Origin: Ascidia mentula
Lineage: Eukaryota; Chordata; Ascidiacea; Phlebobranchia; Ascidiidae
Reading direction: 5' to 3'
DNA length: 64,000 nt
Assembly (NCBI GenBank): GCA_947561715.1
Contig: OX387197.1
Coordinates: 6,011,001-6,075,000, forward strand
In this document: positions 1 through 10,329 of the stretch, piece by piece
How positions within the stretch are numbered: the first letter of the stretch is position 1
How the letters are laid out: each line of letters starts with the position of its first letter
Translations under genes and position numbers: made by a program
The notes under the pieces: model-generated
What the model saw: the letters and a program-made list of their open reading frames with translations, nothing else
What the model was told of the DNA's origin: nothing
The model's database searches: none

Positions 1-152
1 TAAATGCATTGATATTTTGTTGATATTTCAAGCAAATCAAATGATCTTTATTTTGCGGCAAAAAAAAAAAATTCGCGGATGGAATAAACACAAGAAAATA
101 AAGTGGCGTGGACTTTTGTATTGAACCATCGCTTTAACGTGTATAAATTCAG

Positions 153-2236
153 ATGTCTACGTATTGACCGCCAGCGGAATACTTACGGGAATTGCTGCAG
201 CTTTAACTTGGCCTTCGCTCGTGATATATTGCGCTCATTTCGGAAAAAGATACGCCAGGTTTGGAAAAAGGGAATGTGACTTCTACAACGCTCGGTTCCT
301 TGGCCAGTTTTCATGCATGGTCTATATATCTATGGTAACAATGTTGTTTAGGTAGAATATTTAGGGAGTTTCAACACAATGAAAATATATTTGTTTCATT
401 AACAATTTTGCAGCTTATCAGCAACCTTGTGTGCTATTCTATACTCTATATTGGGGGGTCCACCCAAGTATCCACTTTCAACTTAACGAACCCGAACAAA
501 ACATCACAGCAACGGGATTATTCGATTTGTGGAGCCAACGACTGTCAAGACCCGAATGTGACGCAACAAAATCTGGTGCAGTATGTTCCCCCTCAAACCA
601 CACTGTTTATCACGCTCGGTGTTTTAATGGGACTGATTTTGATCGCCGCAACCATTCAGGGTTGTTTTGTAGAAAACGCGGAATTGTGTGTGGATGACAA
701 AGGTAATTAGCACATTAAAAAACAGGTTTCATCGTTGGTAAATAAGATATTATATTATGATTTGCTAAACCTTATGATTTGAGTTGGAAATGTACTTTTA
801 TCACAGATGCCACACGACGAACGCCTTACATTCAACAAGAAATTCCCTTTCATGAGCCTGTAAACCCGATAATGAATCAACGTGATGATATTGCTGTTAA
901 AAATCAAATTAAAGTAAAAGTTCTCACAAAACTCTTTTTGCAAAGTTTTAACAGGTGAGAATATTTTTTAATCGCCCGTAGTCTCAATGGCTAACAGAGA
1001 CTCACTAACGGATTAATGCAAATTATTATTAATAATCCCGAGTCGTATGTCTGTTTAAAAATTTCTACGATATATACATTTCGCCTGTGTTTGCAGGCAT
1101 CATCAGTATCACTTATTCAAATCTATTTCTATATAACGTAGGAACTTTAAACAGACAGACGACTCAGGATTATTAATAATAATTAGTTATAACATGGCTA
1201 CAATTTTTAATGCCAAACATTATTTTAAAAGGTGTTTCCAATTGCTCTGTATTCTCTAAAAAGTGCGTTTCATCAAATGTTGAAAACAAAACAACTTCTT
1301 ATAATTCCCACTTCGTGCAGTCGTTCGTTTATGTGGAAATGCAAAGAGCTCTAACCTCATGCATTGTTGGTGTTGATCAGGTAATATTCACAGCACCACA
1401 AATTTATGTAATCGAAACTACTAAAGTCATACTATCTTGACTTAAAATTCACAACTTTATCTGTTTTTTTTTTAATTTAAGGTGCCTCTGTGCATGGCCA
1501 CATTCAGTGCCAGTAACGCTTTCGTTGCATTTTATTGTGGCAAAATATCGGGTAAATATGGAAGGCAATTGCCACTATTTTTGTGTACAATGCTGGAAAT
1601 TGGAACATTCTTAACCATTTTGTTGTGGAGTGCAACTGAATCATCCAAGTGGATTGTTTACTGCCTAATCGGGTTGATGGGTATTGCAAACGGAATTCGT
1701 TCCCCCGTTAGTGCAGGTATTTTGTTTTTGTAGCTCAGTCCCATATGGCGTATCGTGTGTTCAAATTGACATTGGCAAAACAATAACTTTGTGATCTTCT
1801 GCGTTTGTGGTAAATTAGCAGAAGACGAAAAATTAAAAAAAAGGGTTTTCAATCCAGCAACACCATGCAAGCTGATAGATTTTTCGTTGTTGTTGCAAAT
1901 ACCCGTTTTAACAGAAGCTCACGCTGCTTTCTTCCCTGAGAACCAAAAGACAGCTATGGTGGTTTGGTCTTTTTGGTATCTTGCTGGTTATGCTTTTCAA
2001 TCTGGTTGGAGTACTGCAGTGTGCGTGAGGTACAAGATTTACTTTCAGCTCGTTCTGTTGGTGATCAGCATGGCAGCATTTAGTAAGTTTTCCGTATTGT
2101 GGTTATTTACACTTGTATAGATTAAATCCTTGTTTTTTTTGTTCCGCCAGGCGTGGCAGAGTTTAAACACAGTAACGATGGAAACCTGCTAAGAGAGGTG
2201 GCCTCACGAATTTTGAAATGTAAATCGAAAATGTAA
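153..2236 (+). CDS. UNC-93-like multi-pass membrane protein, 3' part of gene
   Basis: This is the C-terminal part of a UNC-93 family (MFS-fold) membrane protein; the 5' exons lie left of the window. Exons read from splice sites are 153-334, 414-702, 807-954, a small exon ending at 1380 (start 1347 by phase, or 1321), 1482-1716, 1915-2082 and 2151-2236 (stop TAA 2234-2236). Family hallmarks are LTASGILTGIAAALTWPS in the first exon, a glycosylatable loop with two Cys in the second, a helix ending IQGCF, GKISGKYGR in the fifth and the AHAAFFPENQ stretch in the sixth. UNC-93 proteins are K+ channel regulators in worms and Toll-like-receptor chaperones (UNC93B1) in vertebrates; which role applies here cannot be told. 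Phases fit at all junctions except around the fourth exon, whose 5' edge is uncertain. Intron 3 contains a palindromic element. Confidence 0.82.
1007..1195. repeat. Palindromic element in UNC-93 intron 3, with hammerhead-like core
   Basis: Arms of 36 bp at 1021-1056 and 1149-1184 are inverted copies with about two mismatches. Between them the minus strand reads CTGATGA (1106-1100), a 5-bp hairpin stem (GCCTG/CAGGC at 1083-1087 and 1094-1098), then GAAA (1082-1079). This is the conserved order of a hammerhead ribozyme core. The minus strand also carries TTTGAATAAG just upstream of the core, a string shared with the palindromes of the discoidin units. Self-cleavage is not shown. Confidence 0.6.
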
Positions 2237-2840
2237 GAAACCTTGGCCCGCACAACTGGATTCGGAAATTGTTTTTAATTTACTGATGAATTCATGATAG
2301 GGTTTTGTTACGTCCGTGTATGTTGGCAAACAAAAAGAATCTATTGTGAAATGAAAAAGGACGTTTTGCGACCTTCCACTTTGCTTAATGTGCAAACCTT
2401 TTTAATGCGCGAAAATGTGGGTTACGCATAGATTAACCACCTTGAAACGACCCACAAAAAATGCCTGGTACGCTGCAGTGCATGTGCTTGAATTGCATTT
2501 TGATACAAAGTGGCGATGCACAAGAGCAATTGTTTTGTATGGGCGAAAATCGCTTATCTTGCACATACATTTCGCAAAAGCAAAATTTTTTGACAATTGA
2601 TCCATATAAATTCACTTATCTCCAGAAATACGATTTTACAGAGTTGCGTTGGATGAAATATAACAAGCCAATAAAAGTGTGTGTAAAGTTATTTTTTGTC
2701 CCAGATAAACATCACCTAAACTGCATATCTCGTAGAGCATGTACATATTTGCAACGCCACATAAACAGCACAAACAATTATTGAACAATAATAAAAAATA
2801 ATAAAACTAAAAATTAAAAATCAGTCAGATTATGTAACGG
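2237..2840. other. Intergenic, no recognised gene
   Basis: A 107-codon open frame at 2461-2784 (+) has no recognisable motif and no splice context, so I do not call it. AATAAA-type hexamers around 2787-2805 could serve as polyadenylation signals for the UNC-93-like gene, about 550 bp past its stop. Confidence 0.5.
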
Positions 2841-3264
2841 GAATGCGAAAAGCGTTACCGATGCGTAAAAAATCTTGCTACGAATCGTCGCAGTTATTTT
2901 TAGCAGTTTTGAAAAAGTTCCAAAATATCTGTTTGGGCTTGTTTGAATCTAACTGGAAACAGCATTATGCAAAGTCATTTGCATCGCCGCATGTCAGACG
3001 AAGCGGCGAAGAAATACAGCACGTACATTTTATGACAGAAGAGCAGTACATTTTTAAATTGGAATAAATTATGATCGAAGGCCATGTAAAAGCTTTACCA
3101 ATTCCCAAAACAACTCCAATGACCGTCAACATGTATATATCTGTATTGTTCATTTTGAAGCAAAGTGTATTTGATATATTAAATATACTCTCTATTAGCC
3201 ACACGAAAATAGCATTTGTTTCTGCCCATGCGGTTGGAGTGAAATGGAGATGGAAAAACGACAT
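2840..3264 (-). pseudogene. Decayed UNC-93 paralogue fragment
   Basis: On the minus strand, IYMLTVIGVVLGIGKAFTWP followed by SIIIYSNLK (about 3060-3145) aligns with VYVLTASGILTGIAAALTWP in the first exon of the neighbouring plus-strand gene. The preceding residues (IFNISNTLCFKMNN) fit the helix that lies just before this segment in UNC-93 proteins. After SNLK the reading frame no longer matches the family, and stops occur within about 40 codons. Weak similarity seems to go on in another frame (SNKPKQIFWNFFK). No other UNC-93 exon is visible on this strand nearby. The best reading is a host-gene relic from an old inverted duplication; a lone exon of a fast-evolving gene is less likely. Confidence 0.55.
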
Positions 3265-3269
3265 ATTAA

Positions 3270-4315
3270 GTGAGATCTTTTGGGCAAGATTTCGTTCAAA
3301 AATTAAACAAACATATAAACTTCATTGAAACTTTCAAAAGACGAATATACGAGAAACAATGACAAATTAATATATCGGAGCGCTTCAAGCAGCAAATGAG
3401 AAGGCAGCAATACAAGGATTACGTGATTTTGTCCAAACAAATAAACTTTTTCTGGTAGTGGTTGGAGCAGATGTAGAGAGGGTGAATGACGTAAGCAACT
3501 GTTGGCGCTCATTTTACACCCATATACTGGAAAAGCACCGGAGTAGATATGATCACGAAAACAGCTGCGGTGGAGTATATATATAGAAAGCAGCAACACA
3601 AGTAAAATTACATGAATATTTCTGTTAATGTTTTATGTCGATAAAACATATCATTGCACAGTAACACATTAAAAAGCGTTCATTTGGCAACACGATAAGG
3701 TACGCATTCACCGTTTAGTCTCGTTAGGTTAATGTAGATGCAAAAACGTTACAAAAGGTCATTGAATAAAATTATTTCCTATTTTACCTGTTACAATCCT
3801 CACATAGTATTGTTTTTTTTGTAAATGATTGACAAAAAATGCGCCATAAAACCAATACCAGTTTGCAGAAATAACGAATTTAAATACTTGTGGAAAACAT
3901 TTCACGTGTACTCCGCAAACACAAATATTGGCTAAAACACTTCCCGGCTTCATGAATATCAAAAAAGTAGGTGAGTAATTGAAATTACTACGATGAGAAA
4001 ACGAAACCAACTAAACAGCGACTGCTGGTGAGGCTGCCACGCTCCACTACCTGTAAATAGGATAATTTTTGTCATTTTTTTGAAAAAAGTGTAACAAAGT
4101 AATACAGGCTCCAAAATACAATGCACTAAACATGCGTGACGTAAATGAAGTAGCACTTAGTGGTAGAATGGTTGTTTTTGTTTGTTAAAATCGGCATGCT
4201 TGTTACTGAAGTAATGTTAGTTTGGCAGCCTGCTAAAACACAGGGATATTGTACATAACTTTCGGTGTCTTACGTCATGCGATTTTGGCCATCCAAGAAG
4301 TTAAATCAGTGATGT
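3270..4315. other. Intergenic, no recognised gene
   Basis: A 98-codon open frame at 3303-3599 (-) shows no domain motif or plausible splice pairing. I see nothing else here. Confidence 0.45.
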
Positions 4316-7300
4316 TTAGTTATCTCGTACAAATAATATAAATAAATTAGTAAAGCAATAACTGGATTTGCAGAGCATGAGCGCAGATGAAAGCAATAAA
4401 TCAAAAGTACTAGAGTAGATGTTATGCTGCGTTGATTGTTCGTTGACATTGCTCCAGATTGTATTCCTACTGTTTTCTTGAATCCAGTTGTAGAATGAGG
4501 CAACATCCGTGAAAACTCCGGGAAACTTTGGATCGGCGCAGTCAACTGCGAACGAAGTGATTCCAACTTGGAACCAGGTTTCACCAGCCAAGCATAAAAG
4601 CGGCCCTCCGGAATCACCCTGCATTCATATCAAGTTAAACCTTTTATATGCAGAAACCACAAACGGCAGGTAATCGCATACCGTTCTGCAAACAATATCT
4701 TAACAACCAACCATTTTGTACTTTAGAAAATATTTGGAACAGTTTAATGATTAAACAAATATTTTTCTTGGTGATAACATTTGCAAACAACAACAATTTA
4801 AATTGTGTAAGGTGATACTAATGACCACTGTTTCGACCTATAAGGGTCTCATCAGTGCAGCTGGTGTGACTATCAGACGACTTTGCTGACCAAACGGCAA
4901 AAACAAAGACTTCCATTTTCGTTATGACTATACAATCACCGTCATCCGTTGGGCACCAAACTAGGTGTAACCTCACAGGGAAAACAAAGTGGAAACACTA
5001 TGGCCAAGCAAAGCTTAACCAATAGTGCCGTCAGGCCACGTGTCACAATAATCATATGATAAGCAAAACCATCTGCGTATAACTTACACAATTCATATTA
5101 TTGGCACCACTTTGTTTAGCAACAATTTATTTCACACCGTTTCATGATACTAATTACTTCACCTGACAAGCGTCCACGCCCCCTTTTGTAATATCACCCG
5201 CACACAGTTGAGAGTCCAGCAGTGTGACCCGATTCATGGCATAATTGCTGGCACAGATATCTTTGTTGGCGATCGGTAGTCGCACTTGGAAAAGTCTGTC
5301 CGGTGGTTCGCCGTCATAAGCTTGAACATAATATAAATATATAAGAGTTAACATCAGAATTATGTGAAAATCTGTATTTCAACTAAACGTATACGTCGAC
5401 AGCTCAAAAAATTAAACTTTAGATTAAGTTTGGAAACAATTTGGAAATGGCCAGGCTGCAATCTTTTGCATGATTTACCAAAAAAGTTTCAAGTGAGCAG
5501 AGAGCTCGAAAAGCATTGCAACTACTCCATTAAGCGCAGTGAAAAGCAAATTCAACCAATATCAATCCCGCTATTTTGTTCTGATCCCCCAAATTGGTTA
5601 ATATTAAATACTTTGTGTTTACCGAGAACTCCCCATCCAACCGCGATACAGATCATTCCATTTTCCAATTGAAGCTGACCGGGCATCGGCAAACATACCG
5701 GCTTGACAATGGAGGTGTAATTTATTGGCCTTTCAAGCGTAATAATTGCTAGGTCGTATCCTTGATCTGATTGCCTTTGAACAAAATTCAGTTACAGTGG
5801 TTTAAAATTTTAAACATGCGTATCGTCAAGTACCCGGTAAAATTGGGATGCACCGTTATTTTAGACACCGGCAGTCTTTGTTCACCATCGTTTCCGCTTG
5901 TGCTGTATCTTCCCACATACACAATGTACGAAAAACTAAAAGAATTAAGTTTACTTATTGTCAGATTGGACACATATTCCTCATGCTTGTTTACACCATG
6001 TTAAAGCACTCTAAATCAGTGTTGCACAAATAAAATTAATGACAATTGATGACTGCTTGTGTAAACGCTAGCCCAGTGCCGCAGTCACCAGCTGCACGTA
6101 TAAGACCTTACAGGTCGAAAACAAGGTGTGCATCTATCTGCATCTCTTAATAACATTATTATTTAATTTGCCCACATGTTCAACTCCTACTTACCAACGT
6201 GTAAACCAATGTTTAATGCCAGTAATTCAGTTTACATTATATTTTAGCAAATAATATTTTCTTAAGTCAATCCAATCTGCTTGGAGCAAAGGTATAATTA
6301 CGGAGTTTAGGTCGAGCTGAAAGTGATTGCCGGAATACTTACGGAAGTGGTTGGCGATCCTCAAAGCAGTGCGCTGCAGTTAAAAGGTTGTGGTGGTTTA
6401 TAACGGAGACGCCGCATAGAAACTGTTCGTCGTTATTCATTCGATACAACATCCCGACCCAAGGATAGGAATCCTTCACTGCTGCATTTCCACCAACTAT
6501 TCTAGGATCCTGTTAAGAAAATTTCTATAAAATGACTGAAAGCCAAAAATTCATTAGATTACTTGACCAAATGCCAGCACCCAAGTCCTGCCACCATTGA
6601 TTCGCTTTAGGTTACGTTAACTTATTTTGTGACATGTTTATACGTGCCTTACTTACTGTTTGCGTTGTTGGGCGGAAACTTCTGTTATTTGCTTGGTTTC
6701 ATTGAGCGTAACTTTTGTTTACTACCGTTATACCCATGCAAAAAGTATCTTGACCCATAAAGCCCCAACGCAATCATTCATCTTAAACACATTTTTTAAG
6801 CAATACGAATAATAACACTGTTGGTAAAGTGAATAGGTTTGGCAAGAAGGCAATAAAATCAATTTACTTAAACATTCATGCTAAGGAAAAGGCACCATAT
6901 CTCACCCAGGTAAACTCAATAGGAACGTTCGTTTTTCCGCACTGTTCCAAATCTGATGATACGTGAGCTACAGAAATAATATAGATTTGTGGTAAACATA
7001 AACCACAGGTTGGTTCATTAAACTCTACATTTTATTTTAGTTTTGATATTCAAGACTTAAAATTGTTCGTCTCAGATTGTGAATTTTAAACATTTAAAAC
7101 TAACAATTTAAAAAAAGGTATTTGTTTGATAGGGAATAAAATAATATTTGGTACAGAACTTTGCCAGCAAGGCAAAACAGACTACATAAATCTACCTACC
7201 GCACTCAATTTCATCGTCGCCATTTGCACAGTTTTTATTTCCATCACATTTATTTACCAAGGGAATACATTGTCCATCCCAGCAAGTATATTCGTCGCGT

Positions 7301-8698
7301 GGACATTGGTCTAAAATGTGAGGTTACTAATGAATCTTTTCTTTTTCTGTTTTTTACCAAACTTAAATTAGTAAAAAAAAAGTTTCTGTGTTTACTATGC
7401 GGTGATTTACAGCTGGATGATGACATTTTTGTATTTATATGCAAACAGCGATATGTCTTTTGCTCACTAGTTTGACCAAAATCGTCGAAAACTACAGCAT
7501 ATCTGTGCTTAAGTACATTAGTGTTTTTAAACACTGTGCTTTATTGAGATATCAGAAATTTGCTTCATGCCGCATTCACTCAAAGAACCTCAACGCAATG
7601 CATGTATAGCTGCACGGAACGATATCTTTTTTACATCGCAAAAAAAATAGTTTAAATTGTGGCTGTTTAACTCGCAGTTAGTTTTATACTTTAAGCTAAT
7701 CCCGCTTGAAATCCGGCAGATTGGTTTTGGGCTTACCTACGCTGTTCCAAGATAACCAGAATCCTTCTTCTTCCCTGTCATTATCGGAGCGGAACACAAC
7801 CCTCACTGTATTGCTGGACGAAATAAAGTTGTGAGGGGAAACTTGTCCGCATAGTTTTCTTCCAGTGTACTGTATTTAATACAGCATGTTTTCAGGTTTT
7901 TGGTGTTGGTTTAGAGTTCATTCCTGTTACAATTGACACAAGACTAGGCGACAATACGGCATGGCCACGTTAACTCACACACCACATTCTCCCAGTGAAG
8001 GAATACGTTAGTCGGACATTCAAATATTAATTTTTTTGCGAAAGAGAATGTTGTCCTTATCTTACCAACTCGTCACCGTTGTACACAGCCAAGGAGTCGT
8101 ACTTGCACAATTTATGCGTTTCTATGGAGAAGACGTAAAATGTGATTGCTATAACCTGTAAAACATCATAAGTCAGTGACCAAGAATGTTTTCATATACA
8201 CTGTACTTGCTTTGTTAGAAGGCGCTTCAATAATCCATTCACAAGCGATGTTGCCAGGGTAGCGTTCCGGATAACCCGGTGAAGTGATATTGCCTGACAC
8301 CGCTGTTGACGTCATATTTCCACATACTGTGAAAGAGGGACATGATTTCATACCAAACCGTTTTTATGTACAGTTTGGGAATAACACAGTGATGAATAAC
8401 ACAGTCTTTATTCGGTGACAACTTATTCTTTGAAAACAAAATCTTATGAAAATAAAATAACTAAATAAGCTATAATAAAGCGCTTATTTGGGGATTTAAA
8501 AGCAAAAAAGCATATGGTTTGACAAAAAAAAATTTTCTGTCATTACAAGCAATTTATAATATGTTGTCACAAAAGCGCAAGTAGAAATGCACGTTAATTT
8601 ACACAAAATGTAACATTCATACCTGATGTGGCGCATATGCGTTTTTGTAGGCCCACGAAGAACCCGCTCAATAACAAATTTATCCAAGCGGAACGCAT
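4316..8698 (-). CDS. Secreted CUB-LDLa-trypsin-like serine protease, complete
   Basis: Eleven exons join in frame: 8698-8623, 8326-8202, 8155-8066, 7869-7737, 7310-7200, 6967-6906, 6509-6343, 5935-5834, 5774-5623, 5320-5163 and 4618-4316 (492 aa). It starts with a signal peptide (MRSAWINLLLSGFFVG). A CUB domain with four Cys follows, then an LDL-receptor class A repeat with six Cys (exon 7310-7200). A linker (EQCGKTN) probably supplies the inter-chain disulphide. The S1A catalytic domain begins at R|IVGG. The triad is His in TAAHC, Asp in YDLAI and Ser in GDSGG. DACQGDSGG places Asp at position 189, so cleavage after Arg or Lys is expected. The protein should act outside the cell as an activated zymogen, like complement-type or developmental proteases. 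The C-terminal tail after the catalytic domain ends in a hydrophobic stretch (FTNLFILFV) that could anchor it. Two introns contain copies of a dispersed hammerhead-like element. Confidence 0.93.
4800..4875 (-). repeat. Dispersed element with hammerhead-like core, protease intron
   Basis: On the minus strand CTGATGA (4855-4849) is followed by a perfect 4-bp stem, GACC/GGTC (4848-4845 and 4838-4835), and GAAA (4834-4831). This is the exact core order of a hammerhead ribozyme. I could not find a convincing stem I. Related copies are at about 6085-6125 (+) and about 16,076-16,110 (-). Confidence 0.5.
6085..6128 (+). repeat. Degenerate copy of the same hammerhead-like element
   Basis: AGCTGCAC, then AAGACC, a short loop, AGGTC and GAAAA match the element at 4800-4875 on the other strand. 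The CTGATGA block is not conserved, so this copy should be inactive. It lies in the intron between the His and Asp exons of the protease. Confidence 0.45.
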
Positions 8699-10329
8699 TG
8701 TGAACATGCGGAACGCATACGTGTCTGTCCGTTGTTTTAAAAAATGCCACAGTAGCTTCAAAATTCCGTACTTAGTGTTCTACACTGGACTGATAAAGTC
8801 ATAAGGTTCTCACATATATTTTATAATGTGCATGCACTAATCCTTCATGTTCCAAATAACTAACTTTACAATGTAGACTAACATCTCTGCTGTAGTGTCT
8901 TGAATAAAGGTTATTTAACTTAATAATCTGTTCTTCTGGCATTACCTTGAGGAAGCCTTGTTGAATAACAGGCGAAACGTCGGTGAATAAAGTTACGTTT
9001 TATATATGCCAGAAGAACAGATTATTAAGTTACCATATGCCTGGCAGCAACAGGTTATTTAGTCTTCTACTGATTAAATTAGGCGCCAAACAACTTGTTA
9101 GTTGTCTAAACCGTCACTACAGATATCACACAGTTTTGATGATACAGCGAAGAAACGGTACAACTTTCGAAAACACCCTTCGTTCAGCCGTGGTACGATT
9201 TCAGACGGCTGACGTGGGGACGCCTAATGGAATGCCCCATGTCATCACAGCCCCAGCGCATTTCGCCCCATCGACGTAATCGCTGCCTGTCAAGCGTATC
9301 ACTGAAGACAGGAGAAACACAAAGGATCCAAATTGTTGTTCACATCATAGGCTAAATTGTTTTTATGTATTTTTGTGCGTGTATTTCAAGTTATTATTGA
9401 TTAATTTATTTTTTAAATTGAATTGGTCGACACGTATATCAAATATGAACAGACTAAGCTTAAATTACAATGTTTCAAACTTGTATTTCATTGGTCAATA
9501 AATACAAGGTGTCAATTTATGTCCAAATGGGAATAAGTTCCAAATTCTCGAGTAGTTATATATTTCCAAAAAAAGTTTGCCTAAAAATATTAAAATATAT
9601 TTGTGCTTGTTTGGGGAATTTGACAGAAAAATCCCCTCATGGAAAACTTTTTAAGGAACAATGCAAAAGAATAAAAATAAACATAGGTCACGTGGTAACA
9701 AAACGTCCAATACATTTTTTAATTGTTTGTGGTATTTTCCTGTGACAACTGTAGTTTTCGAGTAGTTCTGTATGTTTAGGAATGCATTTCCACGTTCAGT
9801 ACCTTCATTCTGCCACAATCGCAAAACAATTTTTTCAAATAAAGTTCTACATGATTGAGTAGCACTTCTCACTAAGGTTCATCCGATTATTGCAAATTCA
9901 GTTCTTTTCAAAATTCAAATGAATTTTGTTTCAATAATGTCGGTTTAAATTAAATTTTAACGGCAGTTACTGAACCTATTTCACCACAAAAAAATACTTT
10001 TGCATTGATCAGCACATCGGTGCAAATATGGAGATTTTTGGGAAAGTTGGCGGTCGGAGTTAAGGTGGGGTCAATATTGTTCACTGTTGCGGAACGCTTT
10101 TGCCAAAAGTTTTAGGTTATTGCTTGTGTCACTGGATAATACTTTTACTTCCTCTTTTGACTTTGGAAGATCATTGTATTCGAAACTGTGGCCAATAGGA
10201 AAAGCCCACCAGAAAATGGTTTTATAAAACCTAAAACAAGTATATCAAAGAAAATTTGTGTGTCCTGCTTTGATGTTAGTTAGTTGTTTTGTCTATAATC
10301 TCCACAAAGTTTATGTGTGCTGTAGCAAC
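8699..10329. other. Divergent intergenic region between protease and kelch gene
   Basis: The two flanking genes point away from each other, so both promoters should lie here. Apart from the hairpin element at 8917-9031 I see only AT-rich sequence, with a GC-richer stretch at about 9150-9290 that I do not recognise. No gene is supported. Confidence 0.5.
8917..9031. repeat. Hairpin MITE-like element with 26-bp perfect inverted repeats
   Basis: Positions 8917-8942 and 9006-9031 are exact reverse complements. The plus-strand interior reads TTGAGGA (8947-8953), a hairpin with GCCT/AGGC at its base, then GAAACGTC from 8974. This resembles the hammerhead-type order CTGANGA/stem II/GAAA, but the first core base is T instead of C. 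Confidence 0.7.

Noticed and set aside
9120-9279. GC-richer stretch with an open frame, considered as an exon or SINE
   Set aside because: No domain, no splice sites in phase, and no tRNA-like promoter boxes could be recognised.
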